In this document: positions 55,953 to 64,000 of the stretch, in pieces
How the letters are laid out: the number at the start of each line of letters is the position of its first letter
Numbering within the stretch: the stretch's first letter is position 1
From: Brevundimonas vesicularis
Lineage (GTDB): Bacteria; Pseudomonadota; Alphaproteobacteria; Caulobacterales; Caulobacteraceae
Length of the DNA: 64,000 nucleotides
Direction of reading: 5' to 3'
Assembly (NCBI RefSeq): GCF_027886425.1
Contig: NZ_CP115671.1
Span: forward strand, 682,001 to 746,000
Notes under the pieces: generated by a model
What the model saw: only the letters and a program-made list of their open reading frames with translations
What the model was told of the DNA's origin: nothing
Database searches by the model: none
Position numbers and translations under genes: made by a program

Positions 55953-58265
55953 ATGAAAATCAAACTGCTCATGGGCGCTGCCCTGGCGCCGCTGGCGTTC
56001 GCCGCGCCCGCCTTCGCGGCGGATACGCCCGCGCCGCAACAAACCGATACGGCGCCGATCACGGCGCTGGAAGAAGTTGTCGTGACCGGCGAGCCGGCCA
56101 TGCGCAACCGCACCGACGACGTGGTGCCGACCCTTTCCTATGACCTAGACTATTTCCAGCGCTTCGAGCCGCTGACCGCCGGCGACGCCCTGAAGCGGGT
56201 GCCCTCGGTCACCTTCCTGTCGGACGTGCTGGAATCGGACGGCGTGCGTATGCGCGGTCTGGATTCGGCCTATACGCAGATCCTGATCAACGGCGAGCGC
56301 GTACCCGGCGCCGGCCTGGACCGCTCCTTCTTCGTCGACCGCATTCCCGCCGAACTGATCGAGCGGGTCGAAGTCGTTCGCTCTTCCTCGGCCAACCGTT
56401 CGGGCGACGCGGTCGCCGGCGCTATCAATATCGTGCTGCGCGACGCCCTGTCGCTGGACGGCGGCTATGTCCGTCTGGGAGCGCTGCACTGGGAAGATAG
56501 CGAATATGGCCAATGGGGCGGCGCCTACGGCGCGGTCTGGGGCGGTCAGGTCGGACCAGGCCGTCTGCTGATCGGGGGCAATGTCCAGGACCGCCGAAAT
56601 CCGAAAGAAAAGTTCTCGGAACGTTATTCAGAGCCGGGCGGCGAACTGACGGACACTGAGGCCCAGACCGACACCCGCGACGGCACCGACTATTCGGCCA
56701 ACCTGTCCTATGAGATGCCGGTCGCCGGCGGGAACCTGGAACTGAGCGGCGTCTTCGTTCGCACCGACCGCGTCCAGGACGAAAGCTCGATCGAATACGA
56801 CGAAGGCGACATCGCCGACGTCGCCAAGATCAACGCCAACCCGCTGGACATCCTGACCGACAACTGGTCGGTCAGCAGCCGCTACGAGCGCGAGATGCTG
56901 GGCGGAGAGACCACCTTCAAGCTGGGCTACGCCACCATCGATGACGAACAGTTCGAGCAGGAAGAGGAGCTGGATGTCGGCGACGAGGTGATTGAGGGCG
57001 AACGCACCCGCACCAACGTCACGGACGAGGAAATTCAGGCCGCCGTCGAGCACAAAATCAAGCTGGGCGGCGAGCTGGAGATGGAGTTCGGCGTTCAGTA
57101 TTCGAAGAAGGACCGCGACACCTCGGTCTTCTCGGCCGAGGCCGAGATCGAGGATGAGCCGGCCTTCCGCCCCCTGCTGGACAGCGAGTACGGCGATTTC
57201 GAACCCGTCGATGGCGGCATCAACTCGATCGAAGAGACCCGGATCGACCCCTACATCATGCTGGCGGGCGAGAACGGCCCGGCCATGTGGGAAGCCGGCC
57301 TGCGTTACGAGACCACCGATTTCTCGATCACAGACGAGACGATGGGCGCCGCCGACCGCACCAACGACAAGGATTATGGCATCTTGCTGCCGTCCGCGAG
57401 CGTGCGCTTCAAACTGTCGGACGCCGACCGGATCACCGCCTCGGTGGCCCGCACCGTGCGCCGGCCGAGCTTCGACTTCCTGTCGCCGGCCCTGCTGGAC
57501 GGCGAATACGGCGACAACGATTTCATCGGCAATCCCGAACTGGAGCCGGAAACGGCCTGGGGCGCGGACTTGGGCTTCGAGCGTCGCCTGGGCCGTCGCG
57601 GCGTGATCGGCGTCAACGCCTTCTACCGCGACATCACCGACCTGATCGAACTGACCAACACCGGCGACTATTCCGAGCAGGCGCTGGACGACTATGACGA
57701 CGCGATCGACGACGGCGCGACGCCGGAAGAGGCGGCCGAGGAACTGGTGTCATACGTCCTGACGGCCGAGAACGTCGGCGACGGCCAGGTCTGGGGTATC
57801 GAGTTCGACCTGTCCACGCCGCTGGACTTCATCGGCATGGAGCACACGGGCGTATTTCTGAACTACTCGTGGCTGGACAGTTCTATCGACGACTTCCTGG
57901 GCGAGCGCCGCTTCAACTCGCAGTCGGACTATGTCTTCAACGTCGGTTTCACCCAGGACATCCCGACCTGGAGCGCGGCCTTCGGCGCCACCTATCGCAA
58001 ACAGGGCGACGCGAAGGGCCGGATCGTCGGCGAAGAGGTCGTCACCTCCTACGGCGGCGATCTGGAGATTTTCGTCGAGAAACAGGTCGCCTCGAACGTG
58101 GTGATCCGCTTCACCGGTTCGAACCTGCTCGATTCGTCCAAGGACGAGGTGTTCGACAAGTTCAAAACCATCGGCGACCAGATCGATCGCGACTACGACG
58201 AGTTCGAGATCGAGTCCGAGAACGCCGGCCCGGTGTTCCAGCTGGTGGCGCGGATGGCCTTCTGA
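55953..58265 (+). CDS. TonB-dependent receptor, phytase-linked
   Basis: A 770-aa outer-membrane receptor. Signal peptide ~1-22 (ends PAFAAD), a TonB box-like EEVVVTGE at ~42-49, the plug domain (GDALKRVPSVTFL ... VRMRGLDSAYTQILINGERVPG ... RVEVVRSSSANRSGDAVAGAINIV), then the 22-strand barrel ending in VFQLVARMAF with the terminal Phe. Periplasmic and surface loops are very acidic (EEELDVGDEVIEGERT; DDYDDAIDDGATPEEAAEE). It faces the phytase gene across 264 bp; a role in uptake of a phytate-derived or inositol-linked ligand is inferred. Confidence 0.93.
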   Translation: MKIKLLMGAALAPLAFAAPAFAADTPAPQQTDTAPITALEEVVVTGEPAMRNRTDDVVPTLSYDLDYFQRFEPLTAGDALKRVPSVTFLSDVLESDGVRMRGLDSAYTQILINGERVPGAGLDRSFFVDRIPAELIERVEVVRSSSANRSGDAVAGAINIVLRDALSLDGGYVRLGALHWEDSEYGQWGGAYGAVWGGQVGPGRLLIGGNVQDRRNPKEKFSERYSEPGGELTDTEAQTDTRDGTDYSANLSYEMPVAGGNLELSGVFVRTDRVQDESSIEYDEGDIADVAKINANPLDILTDNWSVSSRYEREMLGGETTFKLGYATIDDEQFEQEEELDVGDEVIEGERTRTNVTDEEIQAAVEHKIKLGGELEMEFGVQYSKKDRDTSVFSAEAEIEDEPAFRPLLDSEYGDFEPVDGGINSIEETRIDPYIMLAGENGPAMWEAGLRYETTDFSITDETMGAADRTNDKDYGILLPSASVRFKLSDADRITASVARTVRRPSFDFLSPALLDGEYGDNDFIGNPELEPETAWGADLGFERRLGRRGVIGVNAFYRDITDLIELTNTGDYSEQALDDYDDAIDDGATPEEAAEELVSYVLTAENVGDGQVWGIEFDLSTPLDFIGMEHTGVFLNYSWLDSSIDDFLGERRFNSQSDYVFNVGFTQDIPTWSAAFGATYRKQGDAKGRIVGEEVVTSYGGDLEIFVEKQVASNVVIRFTGSNLLDSSKDEVFDKFKTIGDQIDRDYDEFEIESENAGPVFQLVARMAF

Positions 58266-58290
58266 GGCTTCGCCTTTTCGGACGACGAAG

Positions 58291-58314
58291 GGGCCGGATG
58301 GCGACGTCCGGCCC
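58291..58314 (+). terminator. Hairpin after the TonB receptor gene
   Basis: An 8-bp GC stem (58291-58298 with 58307-58314), 25 bp after the stop, followed by ATTTG rather than a T-run; a weak terminator candidate. The remaining 58315-58459 holds the lpd promoter region with no motif I can name. Confidence 0.5.
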
Positions 58315-58459
58315 ATTTGCGTGGCGGCGCCCTCCAAAGGTCGCGATCGCGCCCCCATATGCCGGCGGGGCGGTTGACCCCGGCGGGGCGTCTGCCTACA
58401 GCCCCGAGAGCCTGTATTCGCGGGGCCTCTCCTCCCGCGTGGAACGATCAGAGGACACC

Positions 58460-59860
<1,401 letters not shown>

Positions 59861-59885
59861 TCCGAAACGGATCGAGACTCCAAGC

Positions 59886-59914
59886 AAGGCCCGGACGGCG
59901 ACGTCCGGGCCTTT
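59886..59914. terminator. Bidirectional terminator between lpdA and mutS
   Basis: An 11-bp perfect stem (59886-59896 with 59903-59913) with a 6-nt loop and short T-runs, 25 bp after lpdA and 7 bp after mutS on the other strand; it serves the convergent pair. Confidence 0.75.
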
Positions 59915-59920
59915 GTCACA

Positions 59921-62602
59921 TCAGGCCAGACCCTTCAGCCGATAAAGCGCCTCCAGCGCCTCGCGCGGGGTCAGGTCGTCGGGGTCGACGTCGCGAAGCG
60001 CCAGTTCCACGGGGGAGGGGCCGCGCATCGGTTCCGGCTCGGCGACGGCGAACAGGGGCAGGTCGTCCAGTCGGGCGGCGGCGGCCTTTTCGCCCTCCAG
60101 CCGGTTGAGCACCGAGCGGGCGCGGGCGACGACGGAGGCGGGGACGCCGGCCAGTTTCGCCACCTGGACGCCGTAGGAGCGGTCGGCCGCGCCGGGCGCC
60201 GCCTCGTGCAGGAAGACCAGTTCGCCGTTCCACTCGCGCGCGACCATGGACAGGTTGCAGACGTGGTCCAGCCGCGTCTCCAGCTGGGCCAGCTCGTGAT
60301 AGTGGGTGGCGAACAGGGTGCGGGCGCGATTGGTCTCGTGCAGGGCCTCGGCCGTGGCCCAGGCGATGGCCAGACCATCATAGGTGGCGGTGCCGCGCCC
60401 GATCTCATCCAGAACGACGAAGCTGTGCGGCGTGGCCTGGGTCAGGATGGCGGCGGTCTCGACCATCTCCATCATGAAGGTGGAGCGGCCGCGCGCCAGG
60501 TCATCGCCGGCGCCGACGCGGCTGAACAGCCGGTCCACCACGCCCAGCCGCATCGAGCGGGCAGGCACGAAGGCGCCGGCCTGGGCCAGGATCACCAGAA
60601 GCGCATTCTGGCGCAGGAAGGTCGATTTACCCGCCATGTTCGGGCCGGTGACGATGGCCAGGCGCGATCCGTCCTGGCCCGACCCGTCCAGCCGGGCGTT
60701 GTTGGGGGTGTAGGGATCCCCGCCCGCCTTGACCGCAGCCTCCACGACGGGGTGGCGGCCGGCCTCGACGCAGAAGGTCAGGGTGTCGTCCACGATCGGG
60801 CGGGTCGCGCCGACCTCCTGCGCCCATTCGGACAGGGCGGCGTGTGCGTCCAGTTCGGCGAGCGCCTCGGCGACGGCCTGCAGCGGCTGGGCCAGGCGGG
60901 CGGCCTCACGTCGCCAGCCCTCGAAGGTTTCGCCTTCAATGGCGAGAGCCCGGTGGCCGGCCTGGCTGATCTTGGCGTCCAGCTCCGACAGTTCGATAGT
61001 GGTGAAGCGGACTTGGTTCGCCAGGGTCTGGCGGTGGATGAAGGGACTGTCGGGCCCGGCGCGGAGCAAGGCTTCGGCGGCCTTGGCGCTGGTTTCGAGG
61101 AAATAGCCCAGCACGGCGTTGTGCTTGATCTTGAACGGCACGCCGGACTCGGCGACCGCGCGGGCCTCCAGATCGGCGACGACGCGGCGGCTGTCGTCGC
61201 GCAGGGTGCGGGCGGCGTCCAGTTCGGGGCGATAGTCGGGGCGCACATAGCCGCCGTCGCGCGCCAGGTGGGACGGCTCGTCGACCAGGCCGTCGATCAG
61301 GCCGGCCTTCAGCCGCGAGACGTCGGGCGACAGGGTCAGGCGGTCCAGCGCCGAGGCGATGCGGCGCGGCTGGCCGGTCAGGGGATCGACCTGTCCGACG
61401 AACAGACCGGCGACGCCCTCCGCGATCGACAGGCCGGTGCGCACGGCGGCCAAGTCGCGCGGACCGCCCCGACCCAGCGCCAATCGTCCGACGGCGCGGG
61501 CGATGTCGGAGGAGGCCTTCAGCGCGTCACGCAGGTCGCGGCGCAGGTCGCGGCGCTCCAAGAGCCATTCGACGGCGTCGAGCTGTTCGTTGATGGCCAA
61601 GGGATCGCGCAGGGGCCGCGCGATGCGTTCGGCCAGGGCCCGGGCGCCGCCCGAGGTGACGGTGCGGTCGATGCAGGCCAGCAGGCTGCCCTCACGCTCG
61701 CCGCGCTGGGTGCGATCGATCTCAAGGCTGGCACGGGTCGCCGGGTCGATGGCCAGAAAGCCGCTTTCGCCCAGACGGCGGGGCGGGGCCAGGGCGGGAA
61801 CCTTGCCGGCCTGGGTCGTCTCCAGATAGGCGGCGATCAGACCCAGCGCCGAGACCTCGGCCTCTTCGAAGGCGCCGAAGCCGTCGAGCGCCGAGACGCC
61901 GTACAGGCGTTCGACGCGGGCGCGCGCAGCCTGGGGTTCGGCGATGGCCGACGCCAGCGCCTGGACCACGCCGCCCGAGCCGTCCAGGGCGTCGCGCGTC
62001 GTCTCGTCCGAATACATCCGGTCGGTGACCAGGACTTCGGACGGGCGGAAGGCGGCCAGGGCAGCGCCCAGGTCTTCGATAGAACAGGCGACGCTGTCGA
62101 CCGCGCCGGACGACAGTTCGACCACGGCGACGGCCGCCCGACCTTTACGCACCGCGACCGCCGCCAGACGGTTGGCGCCGCGCGCGTCCAGCAGGCTGTC
62201 TTCGGTCAGGGTGCCGGGGGTGACGACCCGGACCACGCCGCGATGCACCACGGCCTTGCCGCCGCGCTTCTTGGCCTCGGCGGGGTCTTCCAGCTGTTCG
62301 CAGATGGCGACCTTGTGGCCGATGCGGATCAGGCGGGCGAGATAGCCCTCCATCGCATGGACCGGCACGCCGGCCATAGGGATGTCCTCGCCCTGATGCT
62401 TGCCGCGCTTGGTCAGGGTGATGCCGAGCGCCGCCGCCGCGACCTCGGCGTCCTTGAAGAACAGCTCGTAGAAATCGCCCATGCGGAAGAACAGGATGGC
62501 GTCCGGCTGGCCCGCCTTGGCCGTCAGATATTGCGCCATGAACGGCGTCGCGCCTTCCAGCGAGGCGGCGATTTCCGGGGGATGGGAGACGGGGGCGTTC
62601 AT
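59921..62602 (-). CDS. mutS: DNA mismatch repair protein MutS
   Basis: An 893-aa mismatch sensor. The N-terminal mismatch-binding domain has the Phe-x-Glu motif in RMGDFYELFF (~42-51), followed by connector, lever and clamp domains, and the ABC-type ATPase with Walker A GPNMAGKSTFLRQN, DEIGRGTATYDGLAIAWA and THYHEL. It is full length with the C-terminal dimerisation helix (DLTPREALEALYRLKGL). No mutL adjoins. It diverges from the riboswitch/btuB unit. Confidence 0.97.
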   Translation of the reverse strand: MNAPVSHPPEIAASLEGATPFMAQYLTAKAGQPDAILFFRMGDFYELFFKDAEVAAAALGITLTKRGKHQGEDIPMAGVPVHAMEGYLARLIRIGHKVAICEQLEDPAEAKKRGGKAVVHRGVVRVVTPGTLTEDSLLDARGANRLAAVAVRKGRAAVAVVELSSGAVDSVACSIEDLGAALAAFRPSEVLVTDRMYSDETTRDALDGSGGVVQALASAIAEPQAARARVERLYGVSALDGFGAFEEAEVSALGLIAAYLETTQAGKVPALAPPRRLGESGFLAIDPATRASLEIDRTQRGEREGSLLACIDRTVTSGGARALAERIARPLRDPLAINEQLDAVEWLLERRDLRRDLRDALKASSDIARAVGRLALGRGGPRDLAAVRTGLSIAEGVAGLFVGQVDPLTGQPRRIASALDRLTLSPDVSRLKAGLIDGLVDEPSHLARDGGYVRPDYRPELDAARTLRDDSRRVVADLEARAVAESGVPFKIKHNAVLGYFLETSAKAAEALLRAGPDSPFIHRQTLANQVRFTTIELSELDAKISQAGHRALAIEGETFEGWRREAARLAQPLQAVAEALAELDAHAALSEWAQEVGATRPIVDDTLTFCVEAGRHPVVEAAVKAGGDPYTPNNARLDGSGQDGSRLAIVTGPNMAGKSTFLRQNALLVILAQAGAFVPARSMRLGVVDRLFSRVGAGDDLARGRSTFMMEMVETAAILTQATPHSFVVLDEIGRGTATYDGLAIAWATAEALHETNRARTLFATHYHELAQLETRLDHVCNLSMVAREWNGELVFLHEAAPGAADRSYGVQVAKLAGVPASVVARARSVLNRLEGEKAAAARLDDLPLFAVAEPEPMRGPSPVELALRDVDPDDLTPREALEALYRLKGLA

Positions 62603-62686
62603 GTGGCCACAGGGTGACGGATCGCGCCCGGCGGCTCAAGGCCGTTGACCGGCTCTTGCACAGGCTTGTCGGCCCTGCGATAGGCC

Positions 62687-62852
62687 ACGTCAGGCGGTTA
62701 AGGGAACACGGTGTGACGCCGTGGCTGTGCCCGCAACTGTAGGCGGCGAGAGCGTCGTCCGTCCGGGGTTTCGATCCCGGCGCCACTGGGAAACTGGGAA
62801 GGCGAGGACGGCGGTTTACGACCCGCAAGCCAGGAGACCTGGCCGCCGACGT
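62687..62852 (+). promoter_or_regulatory. Cobalamin (AdoCbl) riboswitch aptamer
   Basis: The B12 box GCCAGGAGACCTGGC is at ~62829-62843 and the closing P1 stem pairs 62687-62697 with 62843-62852 (one bulged A). Between them are the usual GGGAA, GCCGTGGCTGTGCCCGCAACTGT-like core (62718-62740) and ACTGGGAA elements. It precedes btuB by ~155 nt and would repress it when B12 is plentiful. Confidence 0.95.
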
Positions 62853-62902
62853 CGCTCGCTCCTGTCCGGGACCAGACAGCAGCGCGGTTTCTCCGTGGAA
62901 GC

Positions 62903-62950
62903 GACCCGACCTTGCGCCGTCCAGACCCATAAGCGGTCTGGCGGGTCGGT
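62903..62950 (+). promoter_or_regulatory. Expression-platform hairpin of the riboswitch
   Basis: CCAGACC (62921-62927) pairs with 62935-62941 and outer arms 62903-62911 pair with 62942-62950 in one of two registers. No T-run follows, so regulation probably works through Rho or translation. 62951-63007 holds the leader and a GGGGG site (62994-62998). Confidence 0.5.
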
Positions 62951-63007
62951 TCGCTCATGACGGTCTCTCGCGCGCATTCGCGGGACCGAACACGGGGGTA
63001 TCGCTCA

Positions 63008-64000
63008 ATGAAGCGTTCCATTCTTCTTTCGACGGCGGCGATCACGGCCGCCTTCGCCGCGCCTGCCTTTGCCGAAGACGCGACCCAGCTGGACGAGGTC
63101 ATCGTCACCGCCACCCGCATCCCGGCCATCGTCGCCGACACGCCCGGCGCCCGCGTCATCGACGGCAAGACCATCGAGCAGCGCGGCGCGATCTTCGCCG
63201 CCGACATCCTGGCCGATGTGCCGGGTCTGTCGGTGACGCGTTCGGGCGCCTTTGGCGGTGTCGCACAGGTGCGGATGCGCGGCGCGACGCCGGGTAAGAC
63301 CCTGGTCCTGGTCGACGGCGCGCCGGTCAACGATGCGGCCGAGCCGAACGGAGCCTATGACTTCTCCAGCTTCGAACTGGCCGATATCGCGCGGATCGAA
63401 GTGCTCAGCGGGCCGCAGTCGTCGCTGTGGGGATCCGACGCCATCGGCGGCGTGATTTCTTTCACGACGCAAGAGATCGACGGCCTGCGCGCCGAGGCTG
63501 AGGCCGGCAGCTTCGACACCGTGCGGGGTCGGGTGTCGGCCGGGGTCGCGAACGAGACCTACGCCTTCAGCGCCTATGCCTCGCGGTTCGACACTGACGG
63601 GATTTCGGCGGCGGACGAGGCGGACGGCAACACCGAGGCCGACGGCTTCCGCAGCACGACGCTCGGCGCCAAGGGCCGCTATGTCCTGTCCGATGCGGTC
63701 AAGGTGGATGGATCGCTGCGCTGGAATAAATCCAAGGCCGATATCGACGGCTTCCCGGCGCCGAACTTTACTCTGGCCGACACCGACGACACCCAGGAAA
63801 GCGAGCAATGGTCGGGCTTTGGCCGGGTGACGGCCAAGGCGTTCGGCCTGACGCATCAGTTCAGCGTTTCAGCCTCTGATCTGGACCGCAGCTCGGTCAG
63901 CGGCGGCTTCGGCTCGACCTTCACCGGCGACCGTCAGGCCTATCGCTGGCAGGCGAACGGCCAGGCGCAGGACATCGACTATGCGTTCGGCGTGGAGCGG
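63008..64000 (+). CDS. btuB: TonB-dependent vitamin B12 receptor BtuB (partial, runs off the window)
   Basis: The first 331 residues of an outer-membrane cobalamin receptor. Signal peptide ~1-22 (MKRSILLSTAAITAAFAAPA then FAED), TonB box LDEVIVTATRI at ~28-38, plug domain with GAIFAADILADVPGLSV, QVRMRGATPGKTLVLVDGAPVNDA and IARIEVLSGPQSSLWGSDAIGGVISF, then the first barrel strands. The cobalamin riboswitch immediately upstream makes the substrate assignment strong. The 3' end is cut by the window limit. Confidence 0.92.
   Translation, partial: MKRSILLSTAAITAAFAAPAFAEDATQLDEVIVTATRIPAIVADTPGARVIDGKTIEQRGAIFAADILADVPGLSVTRSGAFGGVAQVRMRGATPGKTLVLVDGAPVNDAAEPNGAYDFSSFELADIARIEVLSGPQSSLWGSDAIGGVISFTTQEIDGLRAEAEAGSFDTVRGRVSAGVANETYAFSAYASRFDTDGISAADEADGNTEADGFRSTTLGAKGRYVLSDAVKVDGSLRWNKSKADIDGFPAPNFTLADTDDTQESEQWSGFGRVTAKAFGLTHQFSVSASDLDRSSVSGGFGSTFTGDRQAYRWQANGQAQDIDYAFGVER

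Noticed and set aside
60206..62617. 803-codon open frame antisense to mutS
   Set aside because: It is a shadow frame rich in Gln/Gly/Arg/Asp; mutS is certain.

Overview
The window is GC-rich chromosomal DNA from an alphaproteobacterium, most likely Caulobacterales and probably Brevundimonas or a close relative. This rests on the gene complement (ChvG/ChvI followed by a short HprK, an EIIA-Man and an HPr; FabA/FabB; TonB-dependent receptors; CobT), three exact GGAAC-N16-CGTT sites of the type read by the alphaproteobacterial general stress sigma factor EcfG/SigT, and one perfect TTAA-N7-TTAA CtrA-type box. The species is inferred from content only. I see no insertion sequence, prophage, integron or CRISPR array; the only mobile-looking DNA is short palindromic repeats.

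Layout. 1-6.0 kb: a CPA2 cation/proton antiporter, an M13 metallopeptidase, a structured intergenic stretch, and hisS. 6.1-9.1 kb: a stress-promoter unit (68-aa protein plus ClpP-like protein), hslV, a BLUF protein with its photoactive Tyr replaced by Phe, a MoeB/ThiF enzyme, and an 83-aa stress-promoter protein. 9.2-15.3 kb: a DUF6880 protein, a 2-hydroxyacid dehydrogenase, an SH3 protein, fabA-fabB, and asd behind a possible leader peptide. 15.3-18.9 kb: a minus-strand unit def / 92-aa membrane protein / fmt / truA, with a thioesterase and an unknown upstream. 18.9-22.4 kb: a capsule-type module (outer-membrane export lipoprotein, glycosyltransferase, KpsF isomerase). 22.6-26.6 kb: trehalose genes otsB, a GH15 enzyme, otsA. 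26.6-32.6 kb: minus-strand phytase-like lipoprotein, cobT, two membrane proteins, 3-hydroxyacyl-CoA dehydrogenase, YggT.

32.7-39.7 kb: tRNA-Ala(CGC), a lipocalin with a stress promoter, a small unknown, an SDR with an atypical active site, a two-lobed retropepsin-like protease, a second 2-hydroxyacid dehydrogenase, and xerC / DUF484 / transaldolase. 39.7-45.2 kb: a palindromic repeat that supplies the priA ribosome-binding site, priA lacking part of its zinc-binding cysteines, ahcY behind a palindromic operator candidate, and a YhiN-type flavoprotein. 45.2-51.5 kb: a gene-poor stretch, a zf-TFIIB protein, a large unknown, then chvI-chvG-hprK-EIIA-HPr, an envelope-stress two-component system joined to a regulatory PTS. 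51.6-54.5 kb: a second two-component system diverging from a 32-aa membrane peptide translationally coupled to a lipoprotein. 54.6-64 kb: beta-propeller phytase and TonB receptor back to back, lpdA, mutS, and a cobalamin riboswitch driving a btuB that runs off the end.

Most of the content is ordinary core metabolism. No complete novel multi-gene system stood out. The most unusual signals are: the Tyr-to-Phe BLUF; three stress promoters, two apparently giving leaderless mRNAs; the asd leader; the 32-aa peptide/lipoprotein pair beside its divergent two-component system; the cysteine-depleted PriA; and the hairpin-embedded start of the YhiN-like gene. Statements about residues and motifs come from reading the sequence; family roles come from general knowledge; no database was searched.
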